64,000 nt of DNA from CAYZWU01 sp964482235 (GTDB lineage: Bacteria; Planctomycetota; B15-G4; CAYZWU01): the NCBI GenBank assembly GCA_964482235.1, contig CAYZWU010000027.1:1-64000 (forward strand), in the 5' to 3' direction. The translations under genes were made by a program, and so were the position numbers. Below are positions 7,513 through 15,407 of the stretch, piece by piece. The notes beneath the pieces were generated by a model. It was not told the DNA's origin and made no database searches. It worked only from the letters and a program-made list of their open reading frames with translations. Within the stretch, counting starts at the first letter, position 1; each line of letters starts with the position of its first letter.

Positions 7513-10011
7513 TCATTCTCCCGGCGTCTGCGACGGGGCCTCGCCGTCGCTGCCGTTTTGCTGCTTCGAGTTGTTGCCGTTGCTCTTGACCACTCTGGCG
7601 ATGGCGATGAGCCTGTCCGCCTTGTTGAGCGCCATCACTCTCACGCCCTGCGTGGCCCGGCCGATGATCGAGATCGGCTTGACGCCGATGCGCACCAGCT
7701 TTCCCTGCTGGGTGATCAGCATCAGCTCGTCGTCCTCGCAGACGGCCTTCATGGCCACGACCCTCCCGTTGCGGGAGGTGGTCTTCATGTTGATGATCCC
7801 CTTGCCGCCGCGAGCCTGGCTGCGGTACTCGGAGAACTCCGTCTTCTTCCCGTAGCCCTTCTCGCAGACCGTGAGAAGCGTGGCTCCTTCACGGATGATT
7901 ACCAGGTCGCGGACGCGGTCCCCCTTGCGAAGGGAGATCCCGGTCACGCCCCGCGCCGTGCGGCCCATGGATCGGACCTGATCCCCCTTGAACCGGATGG
8001 CAAAGCCCTGCTCCGTGCCGAGCATGATCTCCGCTTTCGCATCGGCCACCTTGACGCCCATCAGGGAGTCGCCGTCCCTGATATCCACGGCGATGATGCC
8101 GCCCTTCTTGGGATGGGAGAATGCGGAGAGATGGGTCTTCTTGATGAAGCCCTTGGCCGTGGCCATGACGAGCTCGCCCTCGTCGAAGTCGCGCACCGAG
8201 ACCACGGAGGTGATCGACTCGTTCTTCGAGAGGTGAAGGAGGTTCACGATCGCCCGCCCCTTGGACTGGCGCGACAGGAGAGGAAGCTCGAAAACCTTGA
8301 GCCAGTGGGCCTTTCCCATGCTGGTGAAGATCAGCAGGTAGTCGTGCGTGGAGGCGATGAAAAGCCGCTCGATGAAGTCGCCGTCCTTGAAGTCCGCGGC
8401 GATGATCCCCTTGCCGCCCCGGGCCTGCTGCCTGTAGTTGTCCAGGGTCATGCGCTTCACGTAGCCGGCGTGGCTGAAGGTGACCGCCATCTCCTCCTCG
8501 GCAATGAGGTCGGCGATCTCGAGGTCCTCGACCGCGTCGGCGATTTCCGTGCGCCTCACGTTCCGGAACTGCTCCTTCACCTTGAGCAGGTCCTCCTTGA
8601 TCATGCCGAGCACCTTCTCCTCGCTCGACAGGATCGCCTTGTACTCCTCGATCTCGGCCCGGAGCTTGGCCGCCTCCTCTTCCAGCTTGGCGCGCTCGAG
8701 CCCGGTGAGGCGCTGAAGCTGCATCTTCAGGATCGCATCGGCCTGGATCTCGCTGAGCGCGAACCGCTCCATCAGCCTGACCTGGGCCGTGGGTACGTCG
8801 GGAGAGGAGCGGATCGTCTCGATGACGGCATCGATGTGATCGAGGGCCGTCAGCAGGCCTTCGACGATGTGGAGTCTCTTCTCGGCCTTGTCGAGCAGGA
8901 AGGCCGACCTGCGCCGGATCACGACGATCCTGTGGCGGATGTACTGATCGATGATCCTTCCAATGGGAAGGGTGTACGGCCGGCCGTTGACCAGGGCGAT
9001 GTTGATGATGGAGAAGGTGTCCTGGAGCGGGCTGAACTTGTAGAGCTGGTTCAGGATAACTTCCTCGTCCTCTCCCTTCTTCAAGGAGATGACGATGCGC
9101 ATCCCTTCCTTGTCCGAGTGGTCGCTGATGTCGTAGATCCCCTCGACCCTCTTGTCCTTGACGAGCTCGGCGATCTTCTCGATCAGGGCCGTCTTGTTCA
9201 CCTGGTAGGGAATCTCGGTGACCACGATGTTGGTGCGGCCCTTCTTGCCCTTCTTCTCCTTCTCGAAGTGGACCTTGGCCCGCACCATGATGCGGCCGCG
9301 GCCCGTCATGTAGGCCGACACGATTCCCTGGCGGCCGCAGATTATCCCGCCGGTGGGAAAGTCCGGGCCAGGGATGATCTTCATCAGCTCGGGCAGCGAG
9401 ATTTCGGAATTGTCGATCGTGCGGATGATGGCGTCGCACACCTCGGCCGTGTTGTGGGGCGGCATGCTCGTGGCCATACCCACGGCAATTCCCTGTGCGC
9501 CGTTCACCAGGAGGTTGGGGAAGAGGCCGGGCAGCACGGTGGGCTCGGTCCGGCTCTCGTCGTAGTTGGGCACGAAGTCGACGGTGTCCTTGTCGAGGTC
9601 TTCCAGCACATGGGAAGAGGCATGCGTGAGGCGCGCCTCCGTGTATCGCATGGCGGCCGGGGGATCGCCGTCGATCGAACCGAAGTTGCCCTGCCCCTCG
9701 ATGAGCGGCTGCCGCATGTTGAAGTCCTGGGCCAGGCGGACCAGGGTGGGATAGACAACGGCTTCACCGTGGGGGTGATAATTACCCGACGTGTCGCCCG
9801 AGATCTTGGCGCATTTCTTGTACTTCGAGCGGGGCCCCAGATTCAGGTCGTTCATGGCCACCAGAACCCGCCGCTGAGAAGGTTTGAGCCCGTCCCTCAC
9901 GTCGGGAAGGGCACGAGAAATGATGACACTCATGGCGTAGGTCATGTAGGAATCGCGCATCTCCTCGTCGAGCTGGAGAGACTCGATTTTCCGACCCACC
10001 TCTTCTGCCAT
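7513..10011 (-). CDS. gyrA: DNA gyrase subunit A
   Basis: 832 residues. The breakage-reunion domain has catalytic Tyr123 in AAMRYTEARLT and the KPSQRRVL motif. The C-terminal DNA-wrapping pinwheel has a GyrA-box-like QARGGKG near residue 530 and a second copy near residue 730; the canonical box is QRRGGKG, so the second residue is Ala here. There is no acidic tail, making it shorter than the E. coli protein. The quinolone-pocket positions equivalent to E. coli Ser83 and Asp87 are Ala84 and Pro88. gyrB is not adjacent. The gene heads a run with ribBA and a radical SAM gene. Confidence 0.97.
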   Translation of the reverse strand: MAEEVGRKIESLQLDEEMRDSYMTYAMSVIISRALPDVRDGLKPSQRRVLVAMNDLNLGPRSKYKKCAKISGDTSGNYHPHGEAVVYPTLVRLAQDFNMRQPLIEGQGNFGSIDGDPPAAMRYTEARLTHASSHVLEDLDKDTVDFVPNYDESRTEPTVLPGLFPNLLVNGAQGIAVGMATSMPPHNTAEVCDAIIRTIDNSEISLPELMKIIPGPDFPTGGIICGRQGIVSAYMTGRGRIMVRAKVHFEKEKKGKKGRTNIVVTEIPYQVNKTALIEKIAELVKDKRVEGIYDISDHSDKEGMRIVISLKKGEDEEVILNQLYKFSPLQDTFSIINIALVNGRPYTLPIGRIIDQYIRHRIVVIRRRSAFLLDKAEKRLHIVEGLLTALDHIDAVIETIRSSPDVPTAQVRLMERFALSEIQADAILKMQLQRLTGLERAKLEEEAAKLRAEIEEYKAILSSEEKVLGMIKEDLLKVKEQFRNVRRTEIADAVEDLEIADLIAEEEMAVTFSHAGYVKRMTLDNYRQQARGGKGIIAADFKDGDFIERLFIASTHDYLLIFTSMGKAHWLKVFELPLLSRQSKGRAIVNLLHLSKNESITSVVSVRDFDEGELVMATAKGFIKKTHLSAFSHPKKGGIIAVDIRDGDSLMGVKVADAKAEIMLGTEQGFAIRFKGDQVRSMGRTARGVTGISLRKGDRVRDLVIIREGATLLTVCEKGYGKKTEFSEYRSQARGGKGIINMKTTSRNGRVVAMKAVCEDDELMLITQQGKLVRIGVKPISIIGRATQGVRVMALNKADRLIAIARVVKSNGNNSKQQNGSDGEAPSQTPGE

Positions 10012-10241
10012 TGCTCACCTCTTGATCTTGTTTTTTAACGCCGTAACTTGTTAATAATCAGCAGATTACAGACCATACACCCCTTCAGCTCGTTTTGACC
10101 GCTGCTGAAGTAAAAAGAACAGTCGAGTATGCCTAAGCAGCCAGGGCATTTCAAGAATCTTTTTCCTTGCCTCTGGAAAATAACTTCTTTGTTTTTAAGG
10201 CGTTATCCGGTTCGCTCGACATGGTCCCGAGCGGCCCCTGA

Positions 10242-11594
10242 TCAGATTGCCATCTCGATCAGAAAGAGGAGAAGTACCGGCAGGGAGATGAGAAGAATGA
10301 TCGCCTTGAGCCGCTTCATTCTTCTTTGAAACCCGCGGAGCGCATCCGACTGAACGCCCCCCCTCTCCCGGCCTTCGCCCGACAGATCGCCTGAGAAGAA
10401 GTGCCGGAGCAAGGCGATGCGAATGTCGATGCTGAAGTGGCGCAGGGTGGTGCGGGTTCTTTGATGCCGGCTGATGGCGCCCAGGAGCTCGAGGGTGTTG
10501 ATGAAGAGCGCCGGATCGCCCAGAGCCGTTGCGGCGTACACGTCGGCTTCCACTTCGAAGCGGCGCGACAGGTATCCGAAGACCACGAGCCAGAAGAAGA
10601 GGAACGGCGGCCCGTAGAAAGCCAGGGCAGCAAGCATCTCGTCCTGAATGAAGGCAAAGGGCTCGAAGCGGTTATCCAGGATGAGAAGCCCCATGAAGAA
10701 TGCGGCTGATAGCAGGATGAAGAAAAGGGTGTGCTTCCGTTTCCCGTGCCCCATTTCATGGGCCAGCGCGGCCTTGAGACTCTCCGGTCCGAAGAGGCGG
10801 ACCATCGCATCGGTGAAAAGGATGTAGCGCCATCTGGGAAGAAAGCCGAGAATGGCCGCGTTGATCAGGAGCCCGCCCGTCCCCCACAGGAGAATCCCGC
10901 GCACGCGAAACCGCTCCTTCTCCATGAAAGCTTTCAGCTCGTCCCGGTCGGGGAACGTGTCCGGCAGGGGCTTCAGCCGCCAGAGAAGCCTGACGAGGGA
11001 GGGAAAGAACAGGGAGAGCAAAAGGACGATCACCGCAACAAGGCCGAAGGCGAGCGCCGGATTGGTGGCAAAAGCCTGCTCGACCCTTTCGTCGATGCGG
11101 ATCAGATCGTCCAGGAGGACGAGGCAAAGAAAGGGAACGACGATGACCAGTTCGCCCTTCAAACCGAGGATCAGCTCGCCTCTTCCCTGGTGGCGCGTCC
11201 GCGAGGCATCGGAAACCGAAGCGAGGCGATGCATGTAGTTCCGGCCCAGCGACGACAGGGCGAAATAGGGAAGAATGAGAAGCAGATCATCGACCAGCAC
11301 CCAGCCGTCGATCCCGAGCAAGAGCGCGATCTGCGGAAGACCGTAGAGAATCATTGCCGCGGAATAGGATAAGGGCGGGACCAGCGCCAGCAGGACGCCC
11401 GGCCGGATCAGGCGCCGCCTCCCGGCCGATCGATGCCTGAGCCTGGCCATCAGGAGGGAGATCTCGCCGAGAGGGATCATTGCCAGGATGACGAAGGCGC
11501 CTGGGCCGAGAGGAGGACCGGACCCTGCGAGCGCCATGTCGAGGCCGGCCACGCAGGATAGGATAGCAACGGCTGTTGGAAATACGGGAAACAT
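10242..11594 (-). CDS. M48 (Ste24/HtpX-type) membrane zinc metalloprotease
   Basis: 450 residues with several hydrophobic helices before and after the catalytic site. The zinc motif HEMGH lies at about residue 279 (ALAHEMGHGKRKH), and the third ligand is probably the Glu in FEVEADVYAA near residue 350, as in M48 proteases. These act at the membrane on misfolded or prenylated proteins. It starts 3 bases after the stop of the cytochrome gene, so the two are one transcription unit. The substrate is unknown. Confidence 0.88.
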   Translation of the reverse strand: MFPVFPTAVAILSCVAGLDMALAGSGPPLGPGAFVILAMIPLGEISLLMARLRHRSAGRRRLIRPGVLLALVPPLSYSAAMILYGLPQIALLLGIDGWVLVDDLLLILPYFALSSLGRNYMHRLASVSDASRTRHQGRGELILGLKGELVIVVPFLCLVLLDDLIRIDERVEQAFATNPALAFGLVAVIVLLLSLFFPSLVRLLWRLKPLPDTFPDRDELKAFMEKERFRVRGILLWGTGGLLINAAILGFLPRWRYILFTDAMVRLFGPESLKAALAHEMGHGKRKHTLFFILLSAAFFMGLLILDNRFEPFAFIQDEMLAALAFYGPPFLFFWLVVFGYLSRRFEVEADVYAATALGDPALFINTLELLGAISRHQRTRTTLRHFSIDIRIALLRHFFSGDLSGEGRERGGVQSDALRGFQRRMKRLKAIILLISLPVLLLFLIEMAI

Positions 11595-11597
11595 CGA

Positions 11598-12878
11598 TCA
11601 GTGCAACCGGATCTTTTCGATCTGCTCGTCCAGGGCCGTTCCCAGGGCGGCGGCGGCGGAGTCGGGCGACTTCCAGGCGATCTTCCCGGAACGATCGACG
11701 ACGAAGACGCTGCCGGGGCGGCCGCCGTAAAGCAGCGAGACCTTGGCGGGCCACTCATCCACGAGCCAGACGGATTTATCCGGAATTCCCTTTCCTGCCA
11801 GGACATCGAGACAGACGTTCGCGCGCAGGGCCATGCCGGCGCGGCTCTTCGGCAACCAGTTCTCTCCGGCGATCGCCTCGGGATGCGATTCCGCCGTGTA
11901 GATGGTGAAGAAGACAACGGGCTTTCCCGCGTACCTGCGCGCCAGGTTCGCCATGGCGGCCGCCTCGTCGAGGAAGGCGGCGTGCGTGGAGCTCCCGAAT
12001 CGGATCACGACGAGCCTCTTCCCGAGAAACCGCGAGAGGGAGACCTTCTGCCCGCCCTGCGTCGAGAGAGCAAAGGGCGGAGCCGGGATGCCGACCTTGA
12101 GCCGATCGAAGGGATTGAACTTCCGGGAGAGAGACGACTTCCCCCTTTCGAGGCTGGGATGGCAGAGCTCGCATTCGTCGATGGCGCCGCGCTCGTTGTG
12201 GCACTCGAGGCAACCCTCCATGGTGGGGATCTCGGGGGCATCGGGCTTTCTGCCCTTGGAGAGAAGGTCCTTGCCGAACGCCGCCTCTATCGCGCTTCTC
12301 TTTGGCGTGCCGTGGCAGTCCTTGCAGCCTGTCTTCATGTCAGGATGCTCCTCGTGGGAAAAGCTGAAGGTGACCTTCGGAATCAGGCTGCCCGCCGCCG
12401 CCTCGACCACGAGATCGGTCTTCCCCACCCCCTCCACGCCGGGAAGATTGCGGCGATAGGTGCCGAAGACCGGGCGTCCCGGATCCATGAGCCGAGGCAG
12501 GGGGAGGCTGAGGAACCGCTCGCGCTGCTCGCCCGAAAGCAGCCCGGCCGCCTCGGCCGCCAGGGCATCGATCCTCTCCTGCGCCGCCGCAGCCTTGGCG
12601 AGGATCTCGGCTCTCGATATTTCGAGGCTCCTGCCGCGGTCCGGCTCCTTCCGGATCAGGGCTTCCGTCTCCCGCGCGATCCGGGCCCGATGAAAGGCGG
12701 CCTCCGACTCCTCGATCGCCTCGAGGATTTTCCGAACCTTATCCCTGGCGGAATCGTCGAGATCGAGAAGCTCGAGAGCTGCCAGATGGTCGAAGAAAGG
12801 ATCGTTGATCGGCGGCTCGGTATCGCGTGCTGCAATGACGGGAACAAGAAGCACGATCAATGCAGCGATAAATCTCAT
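11598..12878 (-). CDS. Exported tri-haem cytochrome c fused to a deiodinase-like thioredoxin domain
   Basis: 426 residues with a signal peptide (1-16). Residues 25-135 form a helical region similar to Spy/LTXXQ proteins. Residues 165-245 hold three CxxCH haem sites (CKDCH, CLECH, CELCH), preceded by FSHEEH as in class III/c7 cytochromes. Residues 260-426 are thioredoxin-like and resemble iodothyronine deiodinase (VIRFGSSTHAAF, IYTAESHP). The position normally occupied by selenocysteine or cysteine is His, encoded by CAC, so classical redox catalysis is unlikely. Probably periplasmic electron transfer with a non-canonical partner domain; function inferred only. Confidence 0.75.
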   Translation of the reverse strand: MRFIAALIVLLVPVIAARDTEPPINDPFFDHLAALELLDLDDSARDKVRKILEAIEESEAAFHRARIARETEALIRKEPDRGRSLEISRAEILAKAAAAQERIDALAAEAAGLLSGEQRERFLSLPLPRLMDPGRPVFGTYRRNLPGVEGVGKTDLVVEAAAGSLIPKVTFSFSHEEHPDMKTGCKDCHGTPKRSAIEAAFGKDLLSKGRKPDAPEIPTMEGCLECHNERGAIDECELCHPSLERGKSSLSRKFNPFDRLKVGIPAPPFALSTQGGQKVSLSRFLGKRLVVIRFGSSTHAAFLDEAAAMANLARRYAGKPVVFFTIYTAESHPEAIAGENWLPKSRAGMALRANVCLDVLAGKGIPDKSVWLVDEWPAKVSLLYGGRPGSVFVVDRSGKIAWKSPDSAAAALGTALDEQIEKIRLH

Positions 12879-13008
12879 ACCTTTTATCCTCGGAAATCCG
12901 ATTCAGGAAACGTACAAAGTAAATACATAATGGAAACGGCTTCCGTTCATTAAATTTCGGAAATCGAGCCAGGAACCGTTTTCTGGACCGGAAAGGGGCA
13001 GTTAAGCC

Positions 13009-13695
13009 ATGCGTTTCTTGCCGCTTTTTCTCGTGATCATCGTGGCGGCCGCTCTCGGCGCGCTCGGCATGTACCAGATCCAGGGAGTCAGCAGGGAAGC
13101 CGAGATCTCGGCTCTCGAGAAAGAGGTCGCCGCCCTCGAGATCGAGCTCGAAACGCTCAAGGAATCGCTTCTGCGGCTCACGAGGCAGGAGCGCCTCGCC
13201 AGGTTCAGCGTCCAGGGGCAGGAGGTCCGCGACGGGGTGCGCCACACCACGATCCGCTTCGTGGAGATCGACGACCAGGAGCGGGAGATCGGGCCGCCCA
13301 GGATCTTCACCATCGAGGGGGACGTGGTGCACATCGACGCGCTGATCATCAAGTTCGACGACAACCTCGTGATCTCCGGCGACCAGAGCCGCGGCCATCC
13401 GCTGCTGCTCTTCCGCCGCGCCTACGGGGACAGGCAGGCTCCGTCGAGCGGATTTGCGCTGGACGAGATCGACGAGGTGCCGGGAGGCTACGATCCCAAG
13501 GGGTCGATGACCGCCTGGGAGAAGAAGCTCTGGAGCGATTTCTGGGAAGTGGCCAACAACCCCGAGGCCCACGAGGGCGTCCGCGCCGCCCACGGCGTGG
13601 TGAACTACATGCGCGCCAAGCCCGGCTCGAGCTACATCGTCACCCTTCGCGCTTCCGGCGAGCTCACCACGGTGGCCCGCAAGGCCGAGCCGTGA
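13009..13695 (+). CDS. Membrane-anchored coiled-coil protein of unknown function
   Basis: 228 residues. An N-terminal transmembrane helix (about 4-22) leads into a coiled coil (about 28-60) with heptads of Leu/Glu, then a soluble alpha/beta domain. I do not recognise the family. The predicted orientation places the domain in the periplasm. It stands alone between divergent and convergent neighbours, and its GC content and codon use match them, so it is a genuine gene. Confidence 0.75.
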   Translation: MRFLPLFLVIIVAAALGALGMYQIQGVSREAEISALEKEVAALEIELETLKESLLRLTRQERLARFSVQGQEVRDGVRHTTIRFVEIDDQEREIGPPRIFTIEGDVVHIDALIIKFDDNLVISGDQSRGHPLLLFRRAYGDRQAPSSGFALDEIDEVPGGYDPKGSMTAWEKKLWSDFWEVANNPEAHEGVRAAHGVVNYMRAKPGSSYIVTLRASGELTTVARKAEP

Positions 13696-13856
13696 GATAG
13701 CGGCAGACGCCGCCCTGATCGAAAGTGTTCGAAGCAATCCCGCCTCGAGCCGCTTCCAAGGCCTCCGATTCTCTGATCATGAATTGCAGGTGGCAATTAC
13801 TTCCACATCGTCGTCATTGTAAATATCGTCGGGAACCGGCTACGCGCCCGCCGCGA

Positions 13857-15209
13857 TCACTGGATCGCCGTCTGAACGAAGTTGCTGAGCGCCACGCCCA
13901 GGCGGTCGAGGGCCTGGAAGGAGACCACCGTTCCCGTGTAGCCCGTGGGAACGGTGACCGGGATCGTTGCCACTCCCGACGGATCCGTGCCGGCCAGGGG
14001 CAGCATGCTGATCGGCGGGGAAAGGAAGACGAGACCGTACACCGTGGTGATCGGCCCGGAACCGGCCAGCGAGTAGGCCACGGTGACCTGGCCGTTCGGG
14101 ACGGCGTTGCCCACGGTCAGGGAAACCGACTGGCCGGAAAGGAGATCGGGGATCTCGAGGACCGGCCCGGCGCCCACGTGGTAGAGGTCGCCGTTCCCGA
14201 TGAGGACGAGCGATCTTTCCTGGCTTGCGGCGGCGCAATGATTGATGCTGCAGCCCGCACCGCTCATCCCGAAGGGTTCGGTATTGTCGTCCAGGTAGGC
14301 GGCGGCGACGCGCGTGTCCGTGGCCACGAAGCCGAGCGGCCTCCCGGCGTGCTCCAGCACGGCGGCTCCCCTTCCCGTCTCGAACTGGCAGCTGTCGAAT
14401 TCGCCGAGATCGGTGAGAACGCCGCCGGAATAGAGGAGGCGCGCGTTGTTGCTTCTCCACGTCGCTCCACCCGGTTCGCCTGCCGTGACGATGTGCCCGC
14501 AATACTGCGAGTAGGCCACGTCGTAGACATTGTCCACCTGGTCGGAGAGCTTGACACGGACGCCCGTTCCTCCGTTGATGTCGAAGACAGCCACCCAGGG
14601 ATCATCGCCGCTCGACTCGCAGGCAGCAAAGCAGCTGCCAGACACGTCGATCCCCCAAACCCTCGCATCCTGGGTGAAGATCCCCTCGGTGACGTATTCC
14701 CTGATCAGGCTTCCCTGTCCGGAGCTGTAGGACCAGAGGAAGAGGATCGGGTAATACTGGTGCGGTGCATTCGGCTTCCCCTTGCCGCCGATCACCACCC
14801 TCTGGCTGTCCACGATGGAAAGGGAGTGGAAGTCCTTTCTTTCGTAGACCGTCTGATCGTAATGGCTGTACTGGAGGCTCCAGCTCGGCCCGCTGCTCTC
14901 GTCGATCCAGGTGATGCTCCCATCCTCGCCAACAGCGACGATGCCGTTCGGCCCCCAGTCGATGTCATGGACGGCCCTGACCGCTGAAAAGGAGGCAACG
15001 ACCGGGAAGGGTCCTTGAGGAAATTCATTGAGGTCGACGATGCTGATCGTCGTGCCCTGGTACGATGCCACGGCGCAGTAGTCGCCCTGCGGACGCAGGG
15101 TAACCATCCCTTGCAGGCCGATGTTCGCCTGCGGATCGATAGTGTGAACCGGCTGAGCGGCGAGGATTCCCGCCAGAAAAAAGAAGATGAAAAGGCTACA
15201 GCACTTCAT
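13857..15209 (-). CDS. Exported beta-propeller-like protein with C-terminal beta-sandwich
   Basis: 450 residues from the ATG at 15209, chosen because a GGAAGG ribosome site and a clean signal peptide (KCCSLFIFFFLAGILAAQ) follow. The middle consists of repeated short strands in WD40/YVTN style (IVDLNEFPQG, IVAVGEDGSITWIDE, VWGIDVSGS), suggesting a beta-propeller. The last ~90 residues form a Ser/Gly/Val-rich beta-sandwich ending in VSFQALDRLGVALSNFVQTAIQ. From memory this resembles C-terminal domains of large planctomycete surface proteins; that is not verified. No catalytic motif seen. Confidence 0.65.
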   Translation of the reverse strand: MKCCSLFIFFFLAGILAAQPVHTIDPQANIGLQGMVTLRPQGDYCAVASYQGTTISIVDLNEFPQGPFPVVASFSAVRAVHDIDWGPNGIVAVGEDGSITWIDESSGPSWSLQYSHYDQTVYERKDFHSLSIVDSQRVVIGGKGKPNAPHQYYPILFLWSYSSGQGSLIREYVTEGIFTQDARVWGIDVSGSCFAACESSGDDPWVAVFDINGGTGVRVKLSDQVDNVYDVAYSQYCGHIVTAGEPGGATWRSNNARLLYSGGVLTDLGEFDSCQFETGRGAAVLEHAGRPLGFVATDTRVAAAYLDDNTEPFGMSGAGCSINHCAAASQERSLVLIGNGDLYHVGAGPVLEIPDLLSGQSVSLTVGNAVPNGQVTVAYSLAGSGPITTVYGLVFLSPPISMLPLAGTDPSGVATIPVTVPTGYTGTVVSFQALDRLGVALSNFVQTAIQ

Positions 15210-15289
15210 TTCAACCACCTTCCAGCTTGACTCTCGAATCGCTCTGACATGCCCTCCGAGCAGTTGAGGCCGTACCAAGGGCTTCGAAG

Positions 15290-15323
15290 GGCCGTGAAAA
15301 AGTCATCGAGCCTGAATCGGATC
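15290..15323. repeat. Partial relic of the MITE-like element found at 51066-51232
   Basis: GCCGTGAAAAAGTC-ATCGAGCC-GAA-CGGATC here matches the left end of the palindromic element at 51066-51232 with about 5 differences over 35 positions. No matching right end is apparent, so this is a truncated copy between the propeller gene and the kinase gene. Confidence 0.45.
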
Positions 15324-15407
15324 GTCCTGAGCGGCCTCCACATGGAATAAGATCGCAATAGGACTGCCATCCGTTCGGTTTTGCCGGATTTTTTTAAATC
15401 ATTGATA

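Noticed and set aside
6244..10038. Very long open frame (about 1264 codons) on the plus strand
   Set aside because: It lies antisense to gyrA and ribBA and has a His/Asp/Leu/Val-rich composition with no motif; an artefact of GC-rich codon bias.
11975..12005. Possible selenocysteine in the deiodinase-like domain
   Set aside because: The codon at the catalytic position is CAC (His); no TGA in frame.
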